Source: Nonomuraea sp. NBC_00507 (lineage in GTDB: Bacteria; Actinomycetota; Actinomycetes; Streptosporangiales; Streptosporangiaceae). Taken from it: DNA of 64,000 nucleotides. The stretch is from the NCBI RefSeq assembly GCF_036013525.1, contig NZ_CP107853.1:9300001-9364000 (forward strand). The letters run 5' to 3'. Below are positions 1 through 8,606 of the stretch, one piece after another. The position numbers and the translations under genes are program-made. Positions within the stretch are counted from its first letter, which is position 1, and every line of letters begins with the position of its first letter. The notes beneath the pieces were generated by a model. That model did not search any database. It saw only the letters and a program-made list of their open reading frames with translations, and was not told where the DNA came from.

Positions 1-248
1 AGCGCCCGGGAAATGGTGCGCAGCGTCGGTAGTGACGGCTGTGCGGCGCCCCGCTCGATCCGGGAGAGAAGGCTGGCCGAGATCTGCGCGGCGTCGGCGA
101 CGCGGTCCAGTGTCAGCCCGGCGTTCTTGCGCAGTTGCCGGATCCGGCGGCCCAGGATGGCGGCGTCGTCGAACTCGGCACCGGCCGGCGGGGCGGCGGT
201 GGGCAGCGCCTGTATTCCTTCGCCGGGCCTCGTCCGTGCGGTGGTCAT
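1..248 (-). CDS. XRE-family helix-turn-helix regulator, N-terminal part
   Basis: Reading leftwards from the ATG at 248, the frame stays open to the window edge and gives about 82 residues. After a 26-residue leader comes a classic XRE helix-turn-helix with the pattern LGRRIRQLRKNAGLTL, then ISASLLSRIERG. The ATG overlaps the stop of the phosphatase gene by 4 bases (ATGA), so it is the last visible gene of the long minus-strand catabolic operon. XRE proteins of this size class often continue into a cupin sensor domain, but that part lies outside the window. A local regulator of the operon is inferred, not shown. Confidence 0.85.
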   Translation of the reverse strand, partial: MTTARTRPGEGIQALPTAAPPAGAEFDDAAILGRRIRQLRKNAGLTLDRVADAAQISASLLSRIERGAAQPSLPTLRTISRA

Positions 249-1039
249 CGCGCGCCGATCGTCAGGAGATCCGGCGTCACGAATGTTGCCCGGGGCCAGT
301 CGGTGTGCTGGTCGGCGCTGGTTCCGGTGAGCACGAGCAGACTGTCCCAGCCTGCGGCGGCGGCCAACTCGACGTCGGCTGCGACGGTGTCACCGATCAT
401 CAGCACCCTGCCCGCCACGTGTGGCCGGAGCGCGGTCAAGAACGGCAACGACGGTTTACCACAGATGATCGGATCGACGGCGACCCGGGCGGCGAGTGCG
501 GCCAGCGCCATGCCGGTGCCGCCGGACAACCCTTCCCGCGTCGGATATGCCACCTCGGTGGTGGTGACCAGCAAGGGCAGGCCACGCTCCAGCAGCATGG
601 CAACGCGTCCGAGCGTCCTGATATCGGTGTCCGGGGCCAGACCCATGGCGACGGCGCGGCCCGACGGTGTGGATGACCACGACCGCCAGACCTCGTCGGC
701 CGGCACGGCGCGCACCCCGTGCAGGGCCAACGCGTCGAACAGGCCTGCCTCACCGATCGCCGCCACCTCGTGAATGCCTAGTTCGCGGGCCTGCGCCCCG
801 AGCGCGTCCGCGGCCGTGACCAGCACGTCACCCGGAGCTGCCAGGCCGGCCCGGGTGAGTCCGGCGCGGAGTTGCGCCGACGTGGCGACGCTGGCGTTGG
901 TGGCCAGGCAGATCCTGGCTCCCCGGCGACGAAACGAGTCCAGCAGGCCGACGGCGCCGGGCAGGGGGGTGTCGTCTATCCACAGCGTCCCATCGAGGTC
1001 GCTCACCACCGTGTCGTAGGACGCCAGATCGGGGTGCAC
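245..1039 (-). CDS. HAD-superfamily phosphatase (NagD/HAD-IIA type)
   Basis: The product has 264 residues. The N-terminal HAD motif I is seen as VSDLDGTLW around residues 11-19, motif II as CLATNAS, and a late MIGDTVAADVELA motif supplies the acidic metal ligands. The layout matches cap-type C2 (NagD, p-nitrophenyl phosphatase) members. It should hydrolyse a small phosphoester in the cytoplasm. The start is a GTG directly after the TGA of the aldehyde dehydrogenase gene. Position in an operon with a PEP-synthase-like phosphotransferase suggests it removes phosphate from a phosphorylated aromatic intermediate, the role of CreD in 4-cresol breakdown. The substrate is an inference. Confidence 0.88.
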   Translation of the reverse strand: MHPDLASYDTVVSDLDGTLWIDDTPLPGAVGLLDSFRRRGARICLATNASVATSAQLRAGLTRAGLAAPGDVLVTAADALGAQARELGIHEVAAIGEAGLFDALALHGVRAVPADEVWRSWSSTPSGRAVAMGLAPDTDIRTLGRVAMLLERGLPLLVTTTEVAYPTREGLSGGTGMALAALAARVAVDPIICGKPSLPFLTALRPHVAGRVLMIGDTVAADVELAAAAGWDSLLVLTGTSADQHTDWPRATFVTPDLLTIGAR

Positions 1040-2479
1040 TCACGCCTCCGGGTGAAGGTGGACGACCTGACCGCGGGTGAAGAACTCATATGTGCGCGGC
1101 CCTTGCTCCAAAGGGCCGGAGCCGGAGTCCTTCATCCCGCCGAACGGGACGTACGGCGGAAAGCCGGTGACCGCGTTGAGATGAACCATCCCGGCGTCGA
1201 GGCTCTGCACCAAGGGCAGCGCCAGCGCCAGGTCGCGGGTGAAGACGCCGGCGTTCAGCCCGTACGGGGTGTCGTTGGCGACCTCCATCGCGCGCCCGGC
1301 GTCCGGAACCGATATGACGGCGGCAAACGGTCCGAAGACCTCGTGCCGGGCCGTGGCGGTGCCCGGTTGCACTCCGGCGAGCACCGTGGCCGGAAGGAAG
1401 TTGCCGTACGCGAGTCGTTCCTCGGCCGGCGGGTCACCGCCGTGCAGCACCGTGCCGCCGGCTGACACCCCTTCCCGCGTCGCGCGGATCACCGCGTCGC
1501 GGGCCGCCGGTGTCATGAGAGGGCCGAGCTTCGTGGCCGGCTCGAGTCCGCTGCCCATCGTCCAGTCGGCCGCCGCGGCGGCCAACCGCTCGGCAAGTTC
1601 GTCAGCCACCGGCGCCTCGGCGACGATCCGGCCGATCGCGGTGCACTTCTGCCCGCTGCCGGAGAACGCCCCGGCGGCGAGGTGTGCGGTGACCGCGTCG
1701 AGGTCGGCATCGGCGAGGACGACGGCGACGTTGCTCCCGCCCATCTCCAACTGCACGGCGACGTCGCGCCCGGTGACAGCTCGTTGCACCGCCCGGCCCG
1801 CTGCGGTGGACCCGGTGAAGGTGACCGCCCTGGTGCGGGAATCCGCCAGTAGCGGACCGGCCAGCGTTGCGGCGGTGCCGCACAGCAGGTTCAGCACGCC
1901 GTCCGGCAGACCCGCCTCGGCGAGCGCCCGGGTGAAGTGGACGGCGGACAGCGGCACCAGTTCACTGCACTTCCACACCACGGTGTTGCCGTGCGCGAGC
2001 GCCGGCCCGATCTTCCAGGCCGGCAGCAGCATCGGGTAGTTGAACGGGGTAATGACGGTCACCACACCCAGCGGCACGCGGCGGCTCAGAATGAACGATC
2101 CGGCGGGCGCCGGCAGTACGTCGCCGACCGGTTGCAGCGCCGCCATGGCGAAATATCGCAGCGTGTCCGCCGAGCGGGCCACCTCGCCGCTGGCGTCCTT
2201 CCAGATCTTTCCCTCCTCACGGACGAGGTCGCGCGCCATCGCCTCCCGGTCCCGGTCGAGGACCGCGGCGGCGGCCAGGAGTACGTCGTGCCGGCGTTGG
2301 GGGGCAGTGCCCGCCCAGGCCCGCGCGGCCCGGTCGGCGGCCGCGTAGGCCGCGTCGACATCCGCAGCGGAGGACAACGAGACCTCGGCGACCACTTCGC
2401 GGTTGTCGGCGGGGTCGGGCACGATCCGGCGTTCGGGACGGTCCCACCAGCGGCCGTCGACGTACGTCGTGGCGGTCAT
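1040..2479 (-). CDS. NAD(P)-dependent aldehyde dehydrogenase
   Basis: A full-length ALDH-superfamily enzyme of 479 residues. Visible signatures are ITPFNYP and WKIGPALA near 145-160, FTGSTAAGRAV near 221, catalytic base Glu245 in LEMGGSN and catalytic Cys279 in GQKCTA. It oxidises an aldehyde to the acid. The closest general resemblance is to benzaldehyde or vanillin dehydrogenases, suggested by the motif pattern only. It overlaps the upstream PEP-binding subunit gene by 4 bases and abuts the phosphatase gene, so the three are translationally coupled. In the Cre-like reading it would be the CreG-type step, aldehyde to carboxylate. Confidence 0.93.
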   Translation of the reverse strand: MTATTYVDGRWWDRPERRIVPDPADNREVVAEVSLSSAADVDAAYAAADRAARAWAGTAPQRRHDVLLAAAAVLDRDREAMARDLVREEGKIWKDASGEVARSADTLRYFAMAALQPVGDVLPAPAGSFILSRRVPLGVVTVITPFNYPMLLPAWKIGPALAHGNTVVWKCSELVPLSAVHFTRALAEAGLPDGVLNLLCGTAATLAGPLLADSRTRAVTFTGSTAAGRAVQRAVTGRDVAVQLEMGGSNVAVVLADADLDAVTAHLAAGAFSGSGQKCTAIGRIVAEAPVADELAERLAAAAADWTMGSGLEPATKLGPLMTPAARDAVIRATREGVSAGGTVLHGGDPPAEERLAYGNFLPATVLAGVQPGTATARHEVFGPFAAVISVPDAGRAMEVANDTPYGLNAGVFTRDLALALPLVQSLDAGMVHLNAVTGFPPYVPFGGMKDSGSGPLEQGPRTYEFFTRGQVVHLHPEA

Positions 2480-3525
2480 TGCGGTATTCCCTTGAACGCG
2501 TATTTGAGCGCCATGGCGGCGGCGTTCCAGGTCGGCGCGGGCTGCGCCACGGCGGTGGTGACGGGCCGGACCTGCACGAGTGTCACCGGGTCACCTAGCC
2601 GGTAGGCACGGGGGATGACCCACTCCACGTCGGCCGGTGCGCCGAGCATCTCCTCGGCGGCGAGCACGGCATCGACGAGGGCGCCGATCTCGTCTTCGGC
2701 GAGCACGCGGAGGGTTCGCATCGGCTCCGGCATGGCGACCTCGACGACCTGGCCGGCCCGATGGTCCATCGCGGACACGGTCTGCTTGTCGCCCACCGCG
2801 TAGCTGAGTATCCGCCGGTCGGCGCGGCCCACCTCCAGGTGATCCGGGGTGACCACGCCTTGCACCAGCGCCTCGCCGAAGCCGAACGTCGCCTCCACGA
2901 CAACACGGTCCCGCCGTCCGGTGACCGGGTTGAGGGAGAACGCCACACCGCTCGCCCGGGGGTGCACCAACTCCACGATGCCGACGGCCATCGTCGATTC
3001 CACATGGGATAGACCGTTGCGGATCCGGTAGCTGAGCGCTCGGGCTCCGAACAGGCTGCCCCAGCACCGCAGTATGCCGTCGAGGACGGCTGGCGCGCCG
3101 GTCAGACCGAGGTAGGTGTCGTACTGTCCGGCGCTGCTCGACGCGACGGCGTCCTCGGTCGTCGCCGAACTGCGCACCGCAACCGGCAGTAGCGCATCCC
3201 GCGACGCCGCGCACAGTTGCTCGTAGGCGCCGGCAACGGCTTCGGTGAGATCCGGCGGCAGCGGTGCGCCGGCCAGGCGTTCCCGTAGTCGCTGCTCGGC
3301 ACGGGCCAGTCCAGCCGAGTCGTCGGCACCAAGACCAGCCAGTTCCCGATCGAGCGCGGAGGGCAGATCGCACGCCGCCGCCACCGCTTGAAACGCGTCG
3401 GTGGTGACGACGAACGCGTGCGGCACGGTGAGACCGGCCCGGGCCAGATCAGCCAGCCGGGTCATCTTGCCTCCGGCCGCCGGATCATCGGTCGCGATGT
3501 CCGGGAGGTGGCGGATGTAGGTCAT
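2476..3525 (-). CDS. PEP-synthase-like ATP-grasp subunit (PEP/pyruvate-binding domain)
   Basis: 349 residues that correspond only to the N-terminal nucleotide-binding half of PEP synthase or pyruvate phosphate dikinase. Seen are GGKMTRLADLARAG and VPHAFVVTTDAF near the start, AVRSSATTEDA with the basic Arg of the ATP site, and a C-terminal VEWVI segment followed by a VQVRPVTT end typical of this fold. The phosphohistidine domain is in the next gene upstream, which overlaps by 4 bases. Split PEP-synthase-like pairs phosphorylate phenols, as in phenylphosphate synthase of Thauera and CreHI of Corynebacterium. Activation of a phenolic or alcohol substrate with ATP is therefore the likely role. 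Confidence 0.9.
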   Translation of the reverse strand: MTYIRHLPDIATDDPAAGGKMTRLADLARAGLTVPHAFVVTTDAFQAVAAACDLPSALDRELAGLGADDSAGLARAEQRLRERLAGAPLPPDLTEAVAGAYEQLCAASRDALLPVAVRSSATTEDAVASSSAGQYDTYLGLTGAPAVLDGILRCWGSLFGARALSYRIRNGLSHVESTMAVGIVELVHPRASGVAFSLNPVTGRRDRVVVEATFGFGEALVQGVVTPDHLEVGRADRRILSYAVGDKQTVSAMDHRAGQVVEVAMPEPMRTLRVLAEDEIGALVDAVLAAEEMLGAPADVEWVIPRAYRLGDPVTLVQVRPVTTAVAQPAPTWNAAAMALKYAFKGIPQ

Positions 3526-5261
3526 CGCTCGGCCCGCTTCAGGATGCGCACGGTACCTCGGGTGCCGTCCACCTCAATCTCGTCGCCGGTGCGGATCGTC
3601 GACGTCGCGATGCCCACCCCGCACACGCAGGGGATGCGGTACTCGCGGCTGACGATCGACGCGTGCGTCAGCGTGCCACCGCTGTCGCAGACGCAGGCGG
3701 CGATCTTCGCGAAGGCCGGCGTCCAGTTGGGTGAGGTCGCCTCGCACACCAGGATCTCGCCGGGTTCGATCCGGTGCAGTTCCTCGGCACCGTGCAGCAC
3801 CCGCGCGACGCCGCGGGCCACGCCCGACGACGCCGCGACGCCGGACAGCGAGGTGACCTGCGACGTGTCACCGCCGAGCTGTTTCATGGCCGCGAAGAAC
3901 CCGGCATTGGTCCCGAAGATCTCCCGCATCACCGGGTCACTCATGTCCTCGGGTACGGTGCCGAGCACCTTCGGCATTCTCGGCCGGCGGGCGAGCCAAT
4001 GCTCGTAGTAGGCCCGGCGTTCGTCGACCAACTTGCGCATGCTGCCCCAGTCGCGGTGCCCTTCGGCGAGTCGACGCAGCTCGGGACGGAACACGAACAG
4101 TCCGTCATCGGGCCGCTCGGCGCCCAGCGCGCGGGCGATCGCCAGGCCGGCCCGCCGCATCGGGATGTGTGCGCGCAGGTCGATGTAGTAGTTGTGGTCC
4201 TCGTTCCACCACGCGAAGTTGGCCGACGTGCACGCGGCCAGCCCGGCGTCGAAGACGCGCCGCTCCTCGACCGTGAGCCGGCCGCGGGCGGCCTCGATCG
4301 CCTGTTCCCGTTCGGCCACGGCGGCGGCCCGCGCGCCGGCGAAGTCGTGATCGGAGCCCTTCGACAGGTACGTCCGGACCGTGCCCAGCGGGCTGACCGG
4401 GTCGTCGATCCAGGGCGTCAGCACGACGTCCGCGATGCCCTCGGTGCGGTGCCCGTACGTCTGCAGGAACGCGTCGAAGTCGGCGACCCAGCCTTTCGCC
4501 GCCGGGTCGGCCCGGAGCGTCGTATTGAGGTCTGTCGCGTCGGTGACGGCGAAAACGTCGGCGAGCCCGGCCGCGCGTGCCTTGCGGGTGAGCTCCCACA
4601 AGCCGCGATCCGTCTCCATGATCTTGGAGTCGTAGCCTTGCAGGAACTTCGAGATCTCGGCCGCGTCGATGCCCAGTTCCAGGCACGTGCCGTGGAAGCC
4701 CACATAGGTGGCCAGCAGCGGGTACATGATCTCAAAGTGGATCGTCCAGGCGCGGCGGTGGAAGACGACCGCCTCCTCGTAGAGGCGGGCCAGGTCGGCG
4801 AGGTCGCGACCGTCGAAGGACTGCCCTTCGAAGTAGGCCAGTCCGCGGTTCAGCTCCGTCACTCGGTCGGCCCACGTCGCCTGGAACCGCTCGAGGGCCG
4901 CCGGGAGGGCGCGCTGGATGCGCTCGACCCGCTCGCCGACAGCCCACCGCGAGGTGACCGGCACCTCGCTGGTGTAGATGTGCGGTCCGGCCATCCGGAC
5001 ACCGAGCCCGCCGCTCGTGGGCAGCGGCAGCCCCTCGGCCGCCTGCTGGGTGCAGAAGCAGATGCCATCCTCGGGAAAGACGTACCCGAGCGGCACCATG
5101 CCGCGCGGATAGTGGAAGTCCAGCAACCAGAAGCGGTCCTCGTCCTCCTTCCGGAAGGTGGACAGGGCCTCGGTGTAGACCCCGGCGTCGGTGCGCCCGG
5201 GCCTGAAGCCCGGATACCACTCGTCGGAGATGAACTCGTCAACCGGAACCACGGTGCTCAT
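3522..5261 (-). CDS. PEP-utilizing-enzyme phosphohistidine subunit of a phenol/alcohol phosphotransferase
   Basis: 579 residues from the ATG at 5261. An open frame extends further upstream but crosses the SDR gene, so the longer form is rejected. The C-terminus is the swivelling PEP-utilizers domain with GGTLTHASIVSREYRIP; the phosphorylated histidine is about residue 533. The first 480 residues are a substrate-binding part with many Trp and Tyr residues. There is no TIM-barrel pyruvate domain, so the acceptor is not pyruvate. With the ATP-grasp partner it should relay phosphate from ATP through histidine to a small acceptor, as in the CreH/CreI and phenylphosphate synthase systems. It sits 29 bases after the SDR gene. 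Confidence 0.88.
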   Translation of the reverse strand: MSTVVPVDEFISDEWYPGFRPGRTDAGVYTEALSTFRKEDEDRFWLLDFHYPRGMVPLGYVFPEDGICFCTQQAAEGLPLPTSGGLGVRMAGPHIYTSEVPVTSRWAVGERVERIQRALPAALERFQATWADRVTELNRGLAYFEGQSFDGRDLADLARLYEEAVVFHRRAWTIHFEIMYPLLATYVGFHGTCLELGIDAAEISKFLQGYDSKIMETDRGLWELTRKARAAGLADVFAVTDATDLNTTLRADPAAKGWVADFDAFLQTYGHRTEGIADVVLTPWIDDPVSPLGTVRTYLSKGSDHDFAGARAAAVAEREQAIEAARGRLTVEERRVFDAGLAACTSANFAWWNEDHNYYIDLRAHIPMRRAGLAIARALGAERPDDGLFVFRPELRRLAEGHRDWGSMRKLVDERRAYYEHWLARRPRMPKVLGTVPEDMSDPVMREIFGTNAGFFAAMKQLGGDTSQVTSLSGVAASSGVARGVARVLHGAEELHRIEPGEILVCEATSPNWTPAFAKIAACVCDSGGTLTHASIVSREYRIPCVCGVGIATSTIRTGDEIEVDGTRGTVRILKRAER

Positions 5262-5290
5262 CGGGGATCTCTCTCTCGTCTGGAGGGGGT

Positions 5291-6103
5291 TCAGCCGCCG
5301 GCGTACTCGGACGCGAATCCGCCGTCGGGATGCAACAGCGAACCGGTGAAGTACGAACCCTCGTCGCTGGTGAGGAAAAGTGCGGTGCGGGCGATCTCCG
5401 CCGGCAGCCCGAGCCGCTGCAACGGCACCTGCTTCTCGCGCGTTTCCCGCCACATCCTCTGGGCATCGAGGTCGTCGCCGCCCGATCGCCGGGCCATGCC
5501 GTCGAGCAGGCCTGTCTCCACGTAACCCGGCCCGATCGCGTTGACCCGGATATGGCGTGGCGCCAATTCGTGCGCGAGGCAGCGGGTAAGCATCCACGCG
5601 CCGGCCTTGGACACCGAGTACGCGCCTGCGGACGGCCGCTTGGCGGCAATGCTGGCCAGCACCACGATCGAGCCGCCCGACTCCGGCATCGCGGACGCCG
5701 CGGCGCTGGCGGTGAGGAAGACACCGGTCACGTTGACGTCGAGCACGAAACGGAAATGTGCCGGATCGAGGTCGAGCAACGAGTTGAACGATCCGGTGCG
5801 GTCCGGATGGGCGCTCACGCCCGCCGAGGCGACCACTGCATCGATGCCGCCGAACCGGTCGACGCACAGCGCCACCGCGGCGTCGACCGCGGCCGGGTCA
5901 GTGACGTCGGTGGGCGCGAAGACCGCACGGCCGCCGTCCTTCTCGATACGCGCGACTACGGCGTCGGCCGCGGCGCGGTGCGAGGGCAGGTCGGCGATGA
6001 CCACCGCGGCGCCCTCGGCGGCGAACAGTTCCGCGGTCGCGGCGCCGATGCCGGAGGCGCCGCCGGTCAGGAGAGCCCGGCGGCCCTGTAGTCGTGTTGT
6101 CAC
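5291..6103 (-). CDS. Short-chain dehydrogenase/reductase
   Basis: 270 residues, a classical SDR. The NAD(P)-binding motif TGGASGIG is at 13-20, an NNAG-equivalent ASAG is near 92-95, and the catalytic Ser151, Tyr162 and Lys166 lie in ASIAAKRP and YSVSK. The acidic IADLP after beta-2 suggests NAD rather than NADP. It starts with GTG in a GTGA overlap with the transporter ATPase gene. In the operon it is the obvious alcohol-to-aldehyde step (CreC-like), feeding the downstream aldehyde dehydrogenase. The substrate is inferred from context. Confidence 0.9.
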   Translation of the reverse strand: MTTRLQGRRALLTGGASGIGAATAELFAAEGAAVVIADLPSHRAAADAVVARIEKDGGRAVFAPTDVTDPAAVDAAVALCVDRFGGIDAVVASAGVSAHPDRTGSFNSLLDLDPAHFRFVLDVNVTGVFLTASAAASAMPESGGSIVVLASIAAKRPSAGAYSVSKAGAWMLTRCLAHELAPRHIRVNAIGPGYVETGLLDGMARRSGGDDLDAQRMWRETREKQVPLQRLGLPAEIARTALFLTSDEGSYFTGSLLHPDGGFASEYAGG

Positions 6104-6843
6104 ATCGGCTCCTTCGGGTGGACGGGCAACTCGTCCGCGGACGGTTGCCGCTCGTTCGCGCCGAGATAGGCACGGTGCAGCCGGTCGCTGTGCCGGCTGA
6201 GTTCAGCGGCGCTGTCACGCAGGACGATCCGGCCGCGGAACAGCACCATCGCCTCGGAACCCACGGACAGCGCGAGGGCCGCGTACTGCTCGACCAGCAG
6301 AACCGCCATGCCTTCCTCGGCGAGCGCGCGTACCGCAGGGAGCAGCCGGCGGACGATCACCGGCGCCAGGCCGAGGCTCATCTCGTCGATGAGCAGCACG
6401 CGGGGCCGGGCGAGCATCGCGCGGGCGAGCACGAGCATCTGCTGTTCACCGCCGCTGAGCGCGCGGGCCGGCACATCGGTGCGCCGCCGCAGCTCGGGAA
6501 ACATCTCGAACGCCGGCCCGATCTCGTCATTCCCTACCGCGACGAGGAGGTTTTCCGTGACGGTCAGGTCACCGAAGACCGTGCGGCCCTGCTCGACATG
6601 GGCCAGGCCGCTTCTGGCGCGGGCCCGGCGGGACAGCGGCAGTACATCCACGCCGTCGAGCAGCGCGGCTCCTGCGGTCGCCGGGATCCGTCCGCTCAGT
6701 GCTTCCAGCAACGTCGTCTTACCGGCGCCGTTGGGTCCCAGGAGCACCGTTATCCGGCCCGGCGCGACGGTCAGGTCGACACCCGTGACGATCGGGAAGC
6801 CCGCCCTTTGGACCTCGAGACCCCGCACGTCGAGACCACTCAT
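6100..6843 (-). CDS. livF: ABC transporter ATPase, LivF type
   Basis: 247 residues with Walker A GPNGAGKTT, the signature LSGGEQQ, Walker B LLIDEMSLGLAP and a switch histidine region with LLVEQY. This is the shorter, LivF-like ATPase of the branched-chain amino acid (HAAT) transporter family. The family also imports aromatic acids and other hydrophobic small molecules, which suits the catabolic genes downstream. It overlaps the fused permease-ATPase gene by 4 bases. It works at the cytoplasmic face of the membrane with the other three components encoded here. Confidence 0.93.
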   Translation of the reverse strand: MSGLDVRGLEVQRAGFPIVTGVDLTVAPGRITVLLGPNGAGKTTLLEALSGRIPATAGAALLDGVDVLPLSRRARARSGLAHVEQGRTVFGDLTVTENLLVAVGNDEIGPAFEMFPELRRRTDVPARALSGGEQQMLVLARAMLARPRVLLIDEMSLGLAPVIVRRLLPAVRALAEEGMAVLLVEQYAALALSVGSEAMVLFRGRIVLRDSAAELSRHSDRLHRAYLGANERQPSADELPVHPKEPM

Positions 6844-8606
6844 GCCGGAACCTCCTCGCCGACGTACGCGGCGAGCACGACGGGGTCGCGCAGCACCTGC
6901 GCCGCCGGCCCGGACGCGATCACCCGGCCGAAGTCGAGCACGGTCACCCGGTCGCTGATGGTGGCGACCATCTCCACGTCGTGCTCGATGAGAAGCACAC
7001 CGAAGCCGTACGCGGCGGGAAGCCCCGCGAGCAGCCGGCCCAGTCGCTGCGACTCCGCGGCGTCCAGGCCCGCGGCCGGCTCGTCGAGCAGCAGGATGCT
7101 CGGCCGCGACAGCACGGCGCCGGCCACCTCGACGAGCCGTCGTCGGCCGACGTCGACCGTGGACAGCAGCACGTCACCGGCCGGGCAGCCGAACTGATCG
7201 AGCAGGGTGTCAGCCTCGGCGGGTGTCGCTGTGGGCGCGACGAGCCGGAGGTAGCCGGCGACGGTGAGGTCGCCGATCGTGCGCTCGTGCTGGAAGGTGC
7301 GGCGCAGCCCGGCTCGGGCCCGGACGTGCACCGGCGCGGAGGTGTGGTCCTGGCCGTCGATGGACACGCGGCCGGCCACCGTCACGGTGCCGGCGGCCGA
7401 CCGCACGAATCCCGAGACGACGTCGACGAAGGTGGACTTGCCGGCCCCGTTGGGTCCGATCAAAGCGTGCAGTTCGCCGTGGCGAACCTCGATGGACACG
7501 TCGTCCAGCGCGGTGACCGCGCCGTAACCCACGCGGAGATTCCGCGCGTCCAGTGCTGCGGGTATGTCGCTTCCGGCCGGCTTCGGTCCAGGCGTCACCG
7601 TCCCGAGGGCCGGGCCGGGTGCCTTCGCCCCGGTTGCTCCGGCCGGCCGGGCTCGCTGGCCGAGGAGCCGCCGGCCGGCCGCCCGCAGGTCCGCGGCCGC
7701 CCCGCCGGCTCCAGTGCGCAACCCGATCACTGCGCCGACCGCAAAGACGACGGCGGCCAGATCCTGCGGGAGACCGACCTGGCGCAGGACCTCGGGCAGA
7801 AACGCGGCGAGCATGCCACCCAGCGCCGCTCCCTCCGGATGGCGCGCGCCGACCATGACGGCGAGCGTGAAGATCGTCAACGACTGCAGGGACCCGAATC
7901 CGGTGGCGTTGAGTTGGCCCAGCTGACCGGCCAGCAACGAACCGGCGACACCGGCGAGAAAGGCGCTCACGGCGAACGCGGTCAGCTTCACTCGTGGGAC
8001 CGCGAGGCCGGTCGCTGCGGTGGCGCGTTCGCTCGACCGCACGGCAAGCCAGGCCGCGCCGCCGCGCCGGGTGCCGTACCACGACAACGCCGCCGACGCG
8101 CCGACGAACACGACCCAGCACAACAGGAAGTAGTCGGCGTCCTCGGTGGCCCAGTCCGGGCGCGGGACGACGTCGAGCGTCTGCGCTCCGGGGAACCCGA
8201 CGCTGTTGGTCACCACGTCGACCGCGACGGCGAAGCCGAGCGTCACGATCGCCAGGTTCAGCCCGCGCAGGCGCAGCGCCGGCAGGCCGATGGCGATGCC
8301 GACCGGCAGGGCGACCAGCCCGGAGACGACAAGCAGCACCGGGAACGGCAGGGCGATTCCCCAATGGTTCGCCAGGGCCGTCGTGAGCGCCCCGATGGCG
8401 GCGAAGGCCATGGGACACAGTGCGGCCATGCCGGCCCGGCCGAACACCACACCGACCGACAGGCAGAGCATCGCGGTCACCGTCGCGCTGGTTGTCAGGT
8501 AGATCCAATAGCTCGACATGCCCGTCGTGACGACCAGTGGGACCAGAACGGCGGCCGCGATGCCCAGCAGCGATGCGGGCCTGCGCATCAGATCAACGCG
8601 TCGCAT
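6840..8606 (-). CDS. LivM-LivG fusion: ABC permease joined to ATPase
   Basis: 588 residues from the ATG at 8606, which overlaps the livH stop by 14 bases; a start at 8588 is possible. Residues 1 to about 300 are a LivM-type permease with roughly eight to ten hydrophobic helices. A proline- and alanine-rich linker near 320-350 leads to an ATPase of the LivG type with GPNGAGKST, a short signature loop region and LLLDEPAAGLDAAE. Fusing the two components is known in some actinobacterial HAAT transporters. The signature loop reads VDVGRRRLVEVAGA rather than LSGGQ, a common divergence in LivG. Substrate unknown. Confidence 0.9.
   Translation of the reverse strand: MRRVDLMRRPASLLGIAAAVLVPLVVTTGMSSYWIYLTTSATVTAMLCLSVGVVFGRAGMAALCPMAFAAIGALTTALANHWGIALPFPVLLVVSGLVALPVGIAIGLPALRLRGLNLAIVTLGFAVAVDVVTNSVGFPGAQTLDVVPRPDWATEDADYFLLCWVVFVGASAALSWYGTRRGGAAWLAVRSSERATAATGLAVPRVKLTAFAVSAFLAGVAGSLLAGQLGQLNATGFGSLQSLTIFTLAVMVGARHPEGAALGGMLAAFLPEVLRQVGLPQDLAAVVFAVGAVIGLRTGAGGAAADLRAAGRRLLGQRARPAGATGAKAPGPALGTVTPGPKPAGSDIPAALDARNLRVGYGAVTALDDVSIEVRHGELHALIGPNGAGKSTFVDVVSGFVRSAAGTVTVAGRVSIDGQDHTSAPVHVRARAGLRRTFQHERTIGDLTVAGYLRLVAPTATPAEADTLLDQFGCPAGDVLLSTVDVGRRRLVEVAGAVLSRPSILLLDEPAAGLDAAESQRLGRLLAGLPAAYGFGVLLIEHDVEMVATISDRVTVLDFGRVIASGPAAQVLRDPVVLAAYVGEEVPA

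Noticed and set aside
3774..5525. A 583-codon plus-strand frame across the phosphohistidine subunit gene.
   Set aside because: Composition is typical of a GC-rich antisense shadow; the minus strand has a recognisable catalytic domain.
5262..5867. An N-terminal extension of the phosphohistidine subunit up to 5867.
   Set aside because: It would overlap the SDR coding region in another frame and has no related sequence; the ATG at 5261 gives the conserved start.
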